A stretch of 64,000 bases of DNA, from contig NC_091972.1 in the NCBI RefSeq assembly GCF_036711975.1, forward strand, positions 38,879,001 through 38,943,000, in the 5' to 3' direction. The stretch's first letter is position 1, and every line of letters begins with the position of its first letter. This document shows, piece after piece, positions 47,347-59,689 of the stretch. The DNA is from Onthophagus taurus (lineage: Eukaryota; Arthropoda; Insecta; Coleoptera; Scarabaeidae). Under the pieces are notes generated by a model. That model worked only from the letters and a program-made list of their open reading frames with translations. It searched no databases and had not been told where the DNA came from. Made by a program: the position numbers and the translations under genes.

Positions 47347-47700
47347 GCCCAAAACATAGGTCCAACAGACAGTTTGAATTGTCATAGTGCATTATGATGT
47401 AAGTAGTAGACTCTAGAAACCTGCAGGTCTGTAAAACCAGTTGCTTCAAATTGCTGTAAGGAGGTCCAATAGACCAGCGTTTCTAATTGCATATACAGGT
47501 GTGTCAAATGCCTGGAATATAGCCAATAACTATACTTACTTAACTGGTACTGGATTGACAGAGCAGCAAGCTTCGTCCATTCTAACCAACATTAAGTGTC
47601 GGTTTGTAATTCACAAAATTTTTAGCTGGTAATCGACATGATTTTAGGTGACAAAACATAAATAAAGTCTTCTTTACGCCACAAGCCTATATTTTTCTTA
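47347..47700. other. Unassigned spacer
   Basis: No host gene. A 63-codon plus-strand frame (47441-47632) is not supported by any feature. It may be the remaining right flank of piggyBac relic 3, but no TTAA-linked end was found. Confidence 0.3.
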
Positions 47701-47723
47701 ATTTATTTATTAACACAACAAAG

Positions 47724-49476
47724 TTACAATTTAGATATTGATTTCATATTAAACACTTCGTCCCAAAAGTCAGTCCCCTCTTTATCAGGATTAATCCCAA
47801 CCGTTAATTCATCTCCAATATTAATAAAATGTAGCTTGTCCTTTTCAATCGGTTTCCATTCAATATTAATTAAAGCATTCTCGTCGTCAAGATTATTCGG
47901 ATTTCCATTCCTGGCAAAATTAGTCCACAACTTAACCATTCTTTGAATCGTTTTATCTTCGTAACTGTTTTCTTCGACCGGTGGATTTTTAGACATCTTA
48001 AACAAATAACACAATTCATCGGAATGAGAAGCTCCGGGAAAATCGACACCTTGTAGTTTTTTATATAAGTTTAATTGTCCATCGAAAGCGAATTTAAAGA
48101 AATAAATGGGATTTTGTAATGTTTTGAAATGTTTTACAGCCGTGTCTTGAATAAGACAGCCTAAACGCTCTGTATACATCCTATAAAATTGTTTACGATC
48201 TTTTGGGTACGTTGGGTTTCGTTCGTTAAAATAAAAAATCTTCGTTTTTTCGGCGATTTTTAATGATTCTGGACTTCTTTTTTTAAATCCTAATTTAAGT
48301 GGAATCATATCTTCAAAATCTCGTATTGAAATCAAATTTTGATTTCGTTTTAATTTTCTTCTTATTGAATAATCAAAAAATAATCCTTCATCTGCCGTGT
48401 ATCCAACAATCATTGGTACTTTTATATATTCACCTTTTTTTATACGTTCCTTATAATCTGTAAAAGTTATTTTTTCTTCTATATTATCATCATTTTCAAA
48501 GACTGGATAAAACGGTCTCTCGACATTCGCTATTAAGGAAGATTTATATATCATCTGTCTTTGAATAATTTTCTCAATCGGTTGTTTCTGTAAAAATTCT
48601 AAAATATCTTTATCACTTTCTGAAGAGTGACCCAATCTTTTTGCCAACTTTTTCATGAAATCATTTTGACCGAATGCCGAATGAAGAATGCCCAATGTAC
48701 TGTGAAGAATTATTTTGTGGAAAAGTCCTTCACATGATGGTACAAACATAAGGATATGGGCAAGAAGAGCCCCTGTGCTTTCTCCAAACAATGTTACGTT
48801 GTTTGGATTACCCGAAAATGATTCAATATTTCTTTGAACCCAATTTAAACCCATGATGATGTCTCGAAGCCCTTGATTACCTGGGATTCCTAAGGAGCCA
48901 TCTTCAAGACGTGACCAACCTACAAAAGAAATTAATAAAAAAATGTTGGATCTTTTTAAATAAAAAGTTAGTTAAATACCTAAAGCTCCGAGCCTATAAG
49001 AAATTAATACAAGAACTACATCTTCAGTTAATAAAAATTCAGGACCGTAAATTTCTGTTTTAGTATTTCCTATTAAGAAAGCTCCACCATGGATGAAAAC
49101 TATAACTGGTTTTAACTTTGTTTTTCCAGTATTAACTTCTGGAGTATAAACATTTAAATGTAAACAGTCTTCACTTCCTTCTAATTTCCTTGTGTATGTA
49201 TTAGGTGCAATGCATCCTTCTTTTTCCTCAGTTACATCTAAAATTCCTTTCCATGGTTTAAGAGGTTGAGGAGGCTAAATCAATAAAAACTGTTTGACTC
49301 TACTAACACATAAGGATTTATAATAAAATTTTTCAATTTACCTTAAATCTTAAATTTCCGAGTGGAGGTGTAGCATATGGAATTCCAAAGAAGCTATAAA
49401 ATGTTCTATTTTTATAATTGTTTTGAAGTTTTCCACGTAATTCTCCGTGTTTAATTTTAACTAGAACTGTATCCAT
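47724..49476 (-). CDS. Alpha-carboxylesterase 2
   Basis: Exons 49476-49342, 49274-48980 and 48919-47724 (GT/AG; phases identical to esterase 1) give 541 residues, without signal peptide. HGGAF oxyanion motif at His107, GESTG nucleophile (Ser191), TADEG acid and GASHSDELCYLF histidine are all present, so the enzyme is predicted active. Compared with esterase 1 it has a 4-residue insert near the C-terminus (N-L-D-D-E-N). A poly-A signal (tttatt on plus) lies just downstream. Likely cytosolic ester hydrolase; substrate unknown. Confidence 0.93.
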
Positions 49477-49960
49477 TTTCAGTTTGATACTGAATTAACT
49501 GTTTACTAGTCATTCGAATATAAATAAGATATTTTATGAAAAAGGTATGTGATTACATATATTATATTTATTATAAACAGACTAAAATAATTATACAATA
49601 ATATTTTGATGTGTTTAATTTTAATGTGTTTACTATTTTTCTCCAATTAACTAACATCCTATCAGCACCATTATGTATCATTATAATGAGCGTCTTCTAA
49701 GCTATAATATAAAATAAAATCTTAATCTTCAAGAAACCTTATTAACCTCCAACTTACTATCTTAATTCAAAAAAGTATTATTTGGATATTTGAACACTTG
49801 AAAAAATTATTTTTTAGACAGTTTTTCGATGTGTTAAATGGGTTGCATATTTTCAAGAATTTCAAAGTATATTGATTTTGAAGCAATTAAATTTGAATCA
49901 ATTTGAAAAAATTGAATCGAGCCAGAACATCTTGATGTTATGAAGTTTCTGCTTTATTTC
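49477..49960 (-). promoter_or_regulatory. Esterase 2 upstream region
   Basis: AT-rich flank that shares tgttaaatgggttgcatatt (49838-49857) with the upstream DNA of esterase 1. No core promoter identified. Confidence 0.35.
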
Positions 49961-51330
49961 GCTGCGCATTATTTGTGAATCACTACGATGGAAAATTTTA
50001 CACTTACAGATAGTCAATGATAACTCTCTTTCTATATCGCCAGCCTTAAGTAATGATTCTATGTTTTATAGAATTTTTAATGTCACAGGGTCGAGATGGT
50101 AGTCTTATCGAAATCCTTCTCTATGTCTAAGAATAACCACAAGGTAGACACCTATAACACACAGGTTTATTGATAAAACTGATTAAGTAAAATTATGTCC
50201 TTGCAATTCGCTGTGTTTTCTTTTAAATGTTTGTAAACTTAAGATGTAGAATCCTGTGAATTTTATTCTGCCTCGCCCCAAGCATACATGTAAGCAGTGG
50301 AATGATTGAAGCAGTGAGCACCAAAATTGTATACAAAATTGTTTTGATACAATGTTGTTTTGATACAACATAATTCAATGTATAGAATCTGCTATCATTT
50401 CCACAATAAGTGCTCTTCTTATTTGATCGTTACGCATGAACGATTCTAGTTTTTTTAATAGCTCCATTTGATTGTATTTGATTGATTGTATTTTATGAAA
50501 TATTGCTCCAAACTGGACTAGCGTATGTTATTAATGAGCGCATTAGAGACGTTTAACATATGTAGATACTCCATGTTAGTCTTTGATCAAGTATGACTCC
50601 AAGATATTTTACTGCCTTGCCTTTTGTCTTCTTATTCTTCTCAGTGTAAACATTTTTGCTTCACATTTATTTGAATTAACTTACATTATTCCATTTCAAT
50701 TATTAACAATTAGTCAATCAATTATTAACATTATTAAGTGAGCGTTGTAGTTGATCAGTTAATGCTTCTAGATATGTATTTTGTGATATAATAACCATAT
50801 TATCACCGTACATACCTAGAGTGCTCTGATTAGTATTAGTATTATTGTTTTACATTAGGTTTCACTTTTGTGGTTGTTGAGGTGTAGCTATTGATGTAAA
50901 GATGCGATTTTCTCAAAAAACAGTTCTTCTAGTCAAAAATGGTGTCAAAGGCCTTTGCTACGTCTAAGAAGCGAGCCATGTGAACTTTTTATGCATAAAG
51001 CCTTATTCAATGATGTTAGTCACCTGTGTCAGTTAAAGAAATACAACTTGGTAAATTTTTATTATAACTAAGTTTAAGAACTCGGATTGATTGATAGACT
51101 CTTCAATAGGGAAAATATACTGGCCTAAAAGATTATTGAGATCATGTTGATGTTTCCAGAGTCCTTTTTTGATTAATATTACTACACCTCCTGCAACTGC
51201 TCGGGATTATCCATCTGTGAAATAGCTGTTATCTCCTGCTTTGTTCTAAAGTCTTCCCCTGAGGGCAAATTTCTTTCTGATATACAATCAGTATCGTGAT
51301 TGTACGAAAAGATAAACGCTATTAGTAGTT
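49961..51330 (-). pseudogene. LINE reverse transcriptase relic
   Basis: On the minus strand near 50900-50990 the motif FLDVAKAFDTIFD is readable (RT domain 3, LD...KAFD). It is followed by stop-ridden text resembling RT and thumb down to about 50500. Neighbouring sequence is repeat-like. Element ends were not located. Confidence 0.5.
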
Positions 51331-51361
51331 GTCTTTGCTTTTTAATACAATTGTCTTTATA

Positions 51362-51750
51362 GGAGAATTTGGAGGAAGGATTCGTGTGGTGTATCGAGTG
51401 GCAATAGGTCCACTTAGTTATAAAGTCCAAACACCAGATGGAAAACAACATAAAAGACATGTCGACCAAATGAGAGAGAAGATCCCAGTGTTGGAAAATG
51501 CAGAAGCAGAGCCATTACTGGAAGAAGAAGCAGTTACACAACCAACCTCATTGTAGAAGAAGTGTGAAAAAATTGTGTATCGAGTGGCAATAAAAGTTAC
51601 ACGTATGATTTACACTATTTATTAATATATAGTGTATATATAGTATATAGTTTATATATATTAATTAATAGTGTAAATCATACTTGTTGAGTGGCAATAA
51701 AAGTTACACGTATGATTTACACTATTTATTAATATATAGTGTATATATAG
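51362..51750 (+). pseudogene. Ty3-like integrase tail and LTR fragment (plus copy)
   Basis: GPLSYKVQTPDGKQHKRHVD resembles the C-terminal, chromodomain-proximal part of insect Ty3-like (gypsy-type) integrases. It ends in an acidic tail at 51556. It is followed by LTR-like repeats (gagtggcaataaaagttaca, twice, each followed by an AT-rich stretch). Confidence 0.6.
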
Positions 51751-51954
51751 TATACAGCCTGATTCAGAGTAAGCGCCTTATTTTTTTTAGTCACACTGTG
51801 GGTACTACTTTCAAAATATTTGGCAGTAATATGTTTTGGGTCATTCTCTACACGATGGTGATGCCACATTTTCAATTGGAAGAATTATTTCAAAATGGCG
51901 ACTGTCAACTTTTGTTTTTTTAATCTATGCTATATTTAATCTATGACATTACAA

Positions 51955-52290
51955 AAGAAAACTTCACGCTATAATTGCCTTTACTAATTGCCAAAGAAAA
52001 CTTCATGGTATAATTAATGTTTGTAAACAAAACTAACCTTACCTCACATTCCTTCACGCTATAATTGACATTATAAAAGAAAACTTCACGCTATAATTGC
52101 CATTACTAATTGCCAAAGAAAACTTCATGGTATAATTAATGTTTGTAAACAAAACTAACCTTACCTCACATTCCTTCACGCTATAATTGACATTACAAAA
52201 GAAAACTTCACGCTATAATTTCCATTACAAATTGCCAAAGAATACTTCATGGTATAATTAATGTTTGTAAACAAAACTAACCTTACCTAA
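51955..52290 (+). repeat. ~121-bp tandem repeat, three copies
   Basis: Units contain cttcacgctataattgcc (starting near 51965, 52087, 52208), gttcaag-free AT text and tttgtaaacaaaactaacct. Copies are over 95% alike by eye. They lie inside the foldback element at 51755-53056. Confidence 0.8.
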
Positions 52291-52394
52291 CATTCAGCGT
52301 CTGAAGACACAGGGCTAAACCCGAAACTTAAAAATATACAACTTAGCGCTGAATAACAATTAAAACTAGAACTAACACTTGCACTAGAACTATA

Positions 52395-52799
52395 CTCTGT
52401 TTTTAAACCAGGAGGAGTAAACGCGAAAGTCAGATTTACACTGGAAAAAACCAACAGAAAATATCACTAGATATTTTGGCGGTAAATTTAAATTAATAAT
52501 TATTATTTATTTATTTACTTATTATTGTATTTATTTTCGTTTGTTATCGTCAACACTATACATACAAATTAACATTGAAGTTATGAGTATATTTATTTCA
52601 AAATATAATAAAAAAGGGTTTAAGAACACAAAATATACAATAATGACACGAAACTGTCGAATTATCAATTACCTAACCTTCAAATTCAAAATCAAAATTC
52701 AAAATTGCCTGTGTGTGAACCTTCCTCGCATTCAACCAATCACGTGCAAGATCAATCTGGTGACAAATTTAAAATACTCCTCCTGGTTTAAAAACAGAG
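52395..52799. mobile_element. MITE nested in foldback element 1
   Basis: Inverted ends ctctgtttttaaaccaggag and complement, TA on both sides (52393-52394, 52800-52801), 405 bp. Confidence 0.75.
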
Positions 52800-53071
52800 T
52801 ATAGATTAAAATATTAGGTTCCTTTTGGATGGGGAAAGAAATGAATTTTTAAGAAAAACAAAATTCTGTCGTAAAAAGAATGCTTTTAAGATCTCAATAA
52901 TAAAAAAAAAATTTTGGCATTCCATTAAAAAAAAAAAAGTTGACAGTCGCCATTTTGAAATAATTCGTCCAATTGAAAATATGATATCACCATCGTGTAG
53001 AGAGTGTCCTAAAACATATTACTGCCAAATATTTACGCTTACTCTGAATCAGGCTGTATAGTTTATATATA

Positions 53072-53630
53072 CAGGGTGATTTATAACATACGGAGCAGAC
53101 TAAAAGGGTAGGTACTAGGAGCCAAATTGAAGATATTTTTCTAATAAAATTTTGACCACAACTTAATAATCACAAAGATATAGAACGTTAAAGTTGAAGT
53201 AATGGCCGAGCATTTCTTACCATATACGGTATTACACTACGCTTAAATTCAAACTGCGAATATTTCGGGGTTACTTAAACAATGCATAATTAATAAAAAT
53301 AATAAAATCTTTATAACATAGCAGTTACGGCTATTTAAAAATTTGTTAAAACGCTCAAACGGTGGTGTTTGTTTATTGAGAACCGCTGATACCATGTTTT
53401 TATTGCTGCCAATCCAGTTGATTTGGTTACTTAGCAACAGATAAGTATTTTAATTATTCTTTACTGAATATCAGCGGTTCTCAAAAATGGACGTTAAATT
53501 ATTTAAAAAATTAACATGGGATATCTATGTAACTATTAAGTTTTTAACAAAACATTATTAAGAAAATCTCTTCAGTTTTACCTCCAGTACCTACTCTTTT
53601 AGTCTGCTCCGTATGTTATAAATCACCCTG
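53072..53630. mobile_element. MITE 559 bp, TA-flanked
   Basis: Ends cagggtgatttataacatac and its complement. Inverted identity extends through cggagcagactaaaagggtaggtact. TA lies at 53070-53071 and 53631-53632. A second inner inverted pair (tgagaaccgctgata / tatcagcggttctca) suggests it is itself composite. Confidence 0.85.
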
Positions 53631-53631
53631 T

Positions 53632-54070
53632 ATTAATTAATAGTGTAAATCATACTTGTAACTTTTATTGCCACTCGATACACAAGTTTTGCACACTTTT
53701 TCTACAATGAGGTTGGTTGTGCAACTGCTTCTTTTTCCAGTAATGGCTCTGCTTCTGCATTTTCCAACACTGGGATCTTCTCTCTCATTTGGTCGACATG
53801 TCTTTTATGTTGTTTGGACTTTATAACTAAGTGGACCGTTTACTTCGGTTACTGCTGCAGGTTGCCACTTTTCCCGTGTTTCATACGATCTCATGAAAAC
53901 TGAATCGTCCAATGTAAACATTCTTGGCGGTGTTGTTGAACACTTCTCTTCTTGCTTGATCTTCATGTTCTTAGTGAAATCTGATTTGATTCGGTCCAAT
54001 AGACATGATAATCTTCTTCCCATGAGCATCTCTCCTGCTGATCTCCCCATCGTTGCATTTTGTATTTGCA
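53632..54070 (-). pseudogene. Ty3-like integrase tail and LTR fragment (minus copy)
   Basis: Minus-strand reading: NATMGRSAGEMLMGRRL, PPRMFTLDDSVFMRSY, GPLSYKVQ, then KQHKRHVDQMREKIP in another frame, an acidic tail, and LTR-like cactcgata / gtgtaaatca text at 53640-53690. It is an inverted copy of the fragment at 51362-51750, extending further into the integrase. Frameshifts break it. Confidence 0.7.
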
Positions 54071-54129
54071 GGATGTTGTTGCTTTGGACATGGGAGTTAT
54101 TATACGTAGTTTGCACGTGTTGGTTGTAA

Positions 54130-54300
54130 ATGTTTGTTCTTACTTGTTGTGGGTTATTCTGTTGTACCAATATCCGTATGGACTTTACTGTATGGAACTG
54201 CTTCTTCGCAGTTTGAACATTTAGGAGGATCGTTTTTCTTTTTTTGGATTTGGACGTGATTGTGTTCTTCGCCACATTCAACGCATTTAGGCTTGAGTGA
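54130..54300 (-). pseudogene. Jockey/CR1-type ORF1 zinc-knuckle fragment
   Basis: The minus strand reads KCVECGEEHNHVQIQKKKND followed by PPKCSNCEEAVPYSKVHTD, the tandem CCHC arrangement of Jockey/CR1-type LINE ORF1 proteins. It directly abuts the Ty3-like fragment. Confidence 0.55.
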
Positions 54301-54780
54301 GCAATAATCTTTTGTGTGTCAAAACGTTGTGGAATGTTTCCTTTAAAGTTAAATATTTCTATCGAGTGCTCAACTGTATTATCTGAACATAAAAATTTGG
54401 TTTATCGTTTTCATTCTAAATTTTTGTTTGGATGTCTTTTTTTCAATATGTAGGAAAATATCCAAGTTTTAAACACGAATTAAAAATAGTTGTTATATAA
54501 CATATAAAATTTGTCGGTAAATGTTTTAGAACTATGTTTGGTATAAGGTTTTACCCCGGATCCTTTTTGTTAGATAATTTTTCATTAGTTACCTCTTTAG
54601 CTACTTCTTTAATATTCGAAAGATGAATCTAATGAAGGCCTTGTCTGATGATTCTGATTCCGAAAATCATGAGGATGTAACCTAATTGCTAACGATTTTG
54701 CTTCTAAAATCTACAAGATTATTGCTGATCGAATGCGGTAGAAAACGCATTAATAACTCATAATTTATTTATGTAGTATA
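54301..54780. other. Unassigned degenerate DNA
   Basis: AT-rich, no supported gene. A short acidic frame (M-K-A-L-S-D-D-S-D-S-E-N-H-E) near 54635 resembles transposase N-termini but is broken. Confidence 0.3.
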
Positions 54781-55126
54781 TAGGTGTCACAAAAGTCCGG
54801 TATTTCTGTTGATAAAAACAGAACGAAAGCACATAGACACATGATATTTGTCATAAATTTTATTCAAACATTAACAGATCCACCCTTCGCCTTCACAAAG
54901 GTCCGTAGACGCTTGGGGAATGCAACCACCATAGCGTAGAGCTTCACAACGTCGAGATCGTCTCATGCCTTCTAAAGATGCAGACTGTCGAGATTTAAGT
55001 GGAGAGTAGCACAGGCCTTGCTCTTAATTACCGACCACACAGAAAAGTCGAAGAGGTTCAAATCAGATGAGCAGTGGGTGATCATGGCTGAAAAATTGGT
55101 CCGACACCACTGCTGAATCATCTTAA

Positions 55127-57452
55127 CCCAGATATGCCCACCGTACTACATATAGTACACGCAAATACATGTCTCAACGTGTCCGAACATGAGTCGAAGT
55201 AGCATTTCGGGTGCACGCAGGCATTCAGTAAGAAGTAGTGGTTGCGTAAAGGTGCATAGGTTTGCAATTAAGTGTTAATTACTCTCTGTTATTTTTTAAA
55301 GATTGTGTAATATCATTAATGGCGGAATACAGTGTACGATTTGTTAGGTAAGTAGTTTTTCATATATTGTATTATCTATTTTTCTATTATTCATTATGGA
55401 TAATAAGGCAAAAGTACCAAGTTTTAGATATATTATCTCCAAATTAGTTTTAAAATTTATTAGAGTATTGTTTCAACCCGATTTTTTTATGTGTACTATA
55501 TGTAGGACGGTGGGCATTCGGATACCTCTTAGTTGTTCTATTATTCTAGAGGTTTTTCGTTAAACGAGGCTTTGGCAATGTTAGAAGATGACGACGAACT
55601 GGCAGAAAACGGCGATTCTTTGACCATTTTTCCACCAGAGAATGCTTGCGGAGATCAAACCGATGAAGATTCTGGAGAGGAGGATGCCTCAAACCTAAAT
55701 AATTTACCTGGACCACAACTTCAAGCTCCAGCTGAAATAAATTTCCGAAATATTGACTGCCAGAATCAAAATCAAAAGAATGATGACGATTTTTCTTCAG
55801 ACGACGAAATTCCTCTTTCAGCCTTGAGGGTAAAGAAAGCAAGGGTTGAAAAAAATATGAAAAAAACGAAAAGTTGTAAGTGGACGGATAACGACTTGAA
55901 GCCTAATATTATAATTTTTAATGGACAAGTAGATGAAAATGATAACGATATAAGTCCTTTGGAGCTATTTTCACTTTTCTTTGATGATGAAATACTGGAT
56001 CCAAAGTAATCGTTATGCAAATTAGAAGAATCACCACCTAAGAATAGAGAAAACAGAAATAAAAGAATTTATAGGTGTACTATTACTCAGTGGATACATG
56101 CAAGTACCAAGAAGGAGAATGTACTGGGAGTACGAAAGAGACAGTCTAAATGTGTTGGTGTCTGAAGCAATAAGTCGAAATAATTTTGAATATATTATGT
56201 CCCATTGCAGATACTACTAAAATAGAAGCAAGAGACAAATTCGCAAAGGTGAGGCCTTTATTCCAACATCTGAATAAAAATTTTTTAGTAAATAGTATAT
56301 GCGAGGAGATACATTGCGTTGATGAAGCCATGGTACCATACTTTGGTCGTCATGGCTGTAAACAGTTTATACATGGTAAACCCATCCGATATGGTTATAA
56401 ACGCGACTGGGCTATGTCAACTGGTTCGAGCCGTACCAAGGCGCGTCAACAAATATCAGCACTATGTATAGTGCGTACGGTGCAGGGCCTGCTGTTGATT
56501 TAGAATATGCCGACGTTTTGAAGAAAAAATGGCCTAATGAACCAATACACTTTCTTTTGACAACTTCTTTTCCACCTTGCCGCTATTGGAGCTTCTATGC
56601 AATAAAAATTTGAGAGGCACAGGCAACATTCGTGAAAACCGTATACCAGCTAGTCCTCTGATGGATTCCAAAAAAATTAAGAAAGAGCCAAGGGGATGCT
56701 ACGATTATAAAAAAGTTGATGGCCAAAATATAATTGTTGAAAAATGGCATGACAATAGTAGTGTTACTTTATGTTCAAATTCTGCGGGGGTGAATCCAAT
56801 TCATTCTTCAAAAAGATTTTCTCGAAAACAAAAGAAAATTATTCAAGTAACTCAGCCACATTTTGTCAATTTATACAACGCGAATATGGGAGGTGTCAAC
56901 AGATGTGATCAAAATATGAGCCTTTATCGTATATCTGTCAGAGAGAAAAAGTGGTATCTTCCTCTTATATCGCATTGTATTGACATGTCAGTCCACAACG
57001 CTTGGCAACTAAATAGGAGAAGTGGTGGAGCACTAAGTAGATCAGCTAAAATTTAGAAGAAGAATTGCCACCACACTGCTATTGCAGAATAAAAAACAAA
57101 CGACTTCAAGAGGACATACGTCACGTAATGAAGGTATAGATATTCGGTTTGATCACAGGCACCACTACGTCATACCTCAAGATAAGCAAACTAGATGCGT
57201 CCATTGTCATCAGAAGACCACCATTAGATGTTTGAAGTGTGAAAAGGGTCTACACGTGAAGTGTTTCCTCTCATATCATACACAAACTAACAATTAGATT
57301 TGTTACTCCTTAAATGCCCAGCCCAGAATTTTGTATTTTTCAAAATATGTTTTTAATTTTCTTTACAAAATTTGTTTATGTATAGCTTAAACACTAACCT
57401 CTCAGAACATCTACTCATAAACAACCACCAAATTTGTATGGGCATATCTGGG
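55127..57452 (+). mobile_element. piggyBac element 2, TTAA-flanked, decayed
   Basis: Perfect 14-bp ends CCCAGATATGCCCA (55127-55140) and complement (57439-57452) with TTAA at 55123-55126 and 57453-57456. It is inserted in the mariner relic. Confidence 0.93.
55533..57297 (+). pseudogene. piggyBac transposase 2, multiply frameshifted
   Basis: Acidic N-terminus (ALAMLEDDDELAENGDSL, DFSSDDEIPLSAL) and FSLFFDDEILD end at 56009. The core resumes with [12 protein letters not shown] and [16 protein letters not shown] (first Asp) at 56186-56503. The second Asp motif FDNFFSTLPLLELL spans a frameshift near 56560; GGVNRCDQN (third Asp) lies in 56577-57056; and the Cys/His domain CVHCHQKTTIRCLKCEKGLH lies in 57082-57297. 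At least four breaks. Distinct lineage from piggyBac 1. Confidence 0.85.
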
Positions 57453-57938
57453 TTAATATTGTAGGCGGGTGCTGAGCCCTGTTGGAATGTTCAAGGGCGC
57501 ACGCTAAAATGGGACTAGCTCCAAGGAAACACTTTCTTTATCAGAATCTCATCAAGGTAGTTCTGGGAGTTAATCTTGACCTCTGATCCACAAAAATCAG
57601 TGATATCAATCCTGCACGACTCTTTCGGGAAACGTAGCGACCACGCCCATTCACTTCCTGAACCGTTCAGAATTCTATCATTTTGACGACTGAGTGTTTA
57701 CTTAATCGTGAATAACTTCTCGTCAGTGAAGAAGATGTGTTTGAGCTCGGTCGGTGAGAAGCGGAAGTTCGCGACATTACTGAAGGAAAGTGGCCTTCAT
57801 CTATACATACAACAAAAACGAAGAAAGCTGCAACATCGCAAAGTTAGGTTCCCAGACATTTTTGACACCAGCTTTTGATTCTTTTGAAACAACAAAAAAA
57901 ACAATACATTTCTTTTAAATTTCTTTATTAACACAACG

Positions 57939-59683
57939 TTACAGTTTAGATATCGGTTTCATATTAAATATTTCTTCCCAAAACTCGGCACCTTCTTTAT
58001 CAGGATTAATCCCAACAGTTAAATCATCTCCAATATTAAGAAAATGTAGTTTGTTCTTTTCGATTGGTTTCCATTCAATATCAATGAAACGATTTTCGCC
58101 TTCAAGATTATTCGGATTTCCGTTCTTAGCAAAATTAGTCCATAACTTTACCATTCTTTGAATCGTTTTATCTTCGTAACTGTTTGCTTCAACCGGCGGA
58201 TTTTTGGACATCTTAAATAAATAACACAACTCATCGGAATGAGAAGCTCCGGGGAAATCGACGCCTTGCAGTTTTTTATATAAATTTAATTTTCCGTCGA
58301 AGGCGAATTTAAAGAAATAGATGGGATTTTGTAAAGTTTCAAAATGTTTTTTAGCCGTGGTTTGAATAAGAGAGTTAAAACGACTTTCTGAAAATAATCT
58401 ATAAAATTGTTTGCGATCTTGTAACGTTGGGTTTCGTCCGTTAAAATAAAACATCTTCGTCTTTTCGGCGATCTTTAATGATTCTGGACTTCCCTTTTTA
58501 AACTCTAATTTAAATGGCACCATATCTTCAAAATCTTTTATTAGAATCGGGTTTTCATTGCGTTTTAATTGTCTTCGGATTAAATTGTCAAAAAATAGTC
58601 CTTCATCTGATGTGTATCCAATAATCATAGGAACTTTTATGTATTCACCCTTTTTTATGCGTTCATTATAATCTCCAAATATTATTTTTTCCTCTATATT
58701 ATCACCATTTTCAAAAATGGGGTAAAACGGTCTTGCTGCATTCGATATTATGGAGTATTTAACCATCATTTGCCCTTCAAAAATTTTCTCAACAGGTTGT
58801 TTTTGTAAAAATTCTAAAATATCTTTATCATTTTCTGAGGTGCAACCCAATTTTTCTGCCAACAGTTTCATGGAGTCGTTTCGACCGAAAGAATAATGAA
58901 GGAGAGCCGTTGTACTGTGAAGAATTATTTTATGGAAAAGCCCTTCACATGATGGCACAAACATAAGGATGTGGGCGAGAAGAGCTCCTGCACTCTCTCC
59001 AAACACTGTAACGTTGCTTGGATTACCCGAAAATGATTCGATGTTATATTGAACCCAATTTAAACCCATGATGATGTCTCGAAGCCCTTGATTGCCTGGG
59101 ATTCCTAAGGAACCATCTTCAAGGCGTGACCAACCTACAAAAGAAATTAATAAAGAAATGTTGGATCTTTTGAAACGAAGAGTTAGTTAAATACCTAAAG
59201 CTCCGAGCCTATAAGAAATTAATACGAGAACTACATCTTGAGTTAATAAAAATTCTGGACCAAAAATTTCTGTTTTAGTATTTCCTACTAAAAAAGCTCC
59301 ACCATAAATGAAAACTATAACTGGTTTTAATTTTTTGTTTCCAGTATTAACCTCTGGAGTATAAACATTTAGATGTAAACAATCTTCAGTGCCTTCAATT
59401 TTTTTTGTATAAATATTAGGTGCAAAACAACCTTCCTTTTCTTCTGTTACATCTAAAATTCCTTTCCATGGATTGAGAGGTTGAGGGGGCTTAATCAATA
59501 AAAAATATGAAATACATCTAAAGATTTATCAATTTTTGTTTTTGATACCTTAAATCTTAAATTTCCGAGTGGAGGTGTAGCATACGGAATTCCAAAGAAG
59601 CTATAAAAAGTTCCGTTTTTATAATTTTTCTGACGTTTTCCACGTAATTCCCCATGTTTTACTTTAACTAGAACTGTGTCCAT
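57939..59683 (-). CDS. Alpha-carboxylesterase 3 with Tyr in the oxyanion-hole motif
   Basis: Exons 59683-59549, 59489-59195 and 59134-57939 give 541 residues if the start matches the paralogues (MDTVLVKVKHGEL). An ATG two codons upstream (59689) would add Met-Asp. Nucleophile elbow GESAG (Ser191), SDEG acid and GASHSDELCYLF histidine are intact. The HGGAF motif reads YGGAF, from a single CAT to TAT change (codon at 59306-59304). That His is strongly conserved next to the oxyanion-hole glycines in the family, so activity or specificity may be altered. No signal peptide. The last exon keeps the same length as in esterase 2. Confidence 0.92.
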
Positions 59684-59689
59684 ATCCAT

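Larger units (their letters stand above)
51755..53056. mobile_element. Foldback/MITE-like element 1 (TA-flanked)
   Basis: Terminal inverted repeats cagcctgattcagagtaagc and complement, with TA at both flanks (51753-51754, 53057-53058). The arms continue for about 170 bp (tttggcagtaatatgtttt, caaaatggcgactgtcaactt). The interior contains 121-bp tandem repeats and a second MITE. No transposase frame. Confidence 0.85.
54850..57720 (-). pseudogene. Tc1/mariner transposase relic split by a piggyBac insertion
   Basis: The right part (57750-57457) reads KHIFFTDEKLFTIK (first catalytic Asp), QNDRILN and INSQNYLDEILI. After the piggyBac element, the left part (55122-54857) reads SSDLNLFDFSVWSVIKSKAC and FPKRLRTFVKAKGGS, the typical mariner C-terminus. 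Stops and frameshifts are present. Confidence 0.75.

Noticed and set aside
52541-53061. Two plus-strand frames of 87 and 78 codons
   Set aside because: They run across the ends of foldback elements and MITEs and have no protein character.
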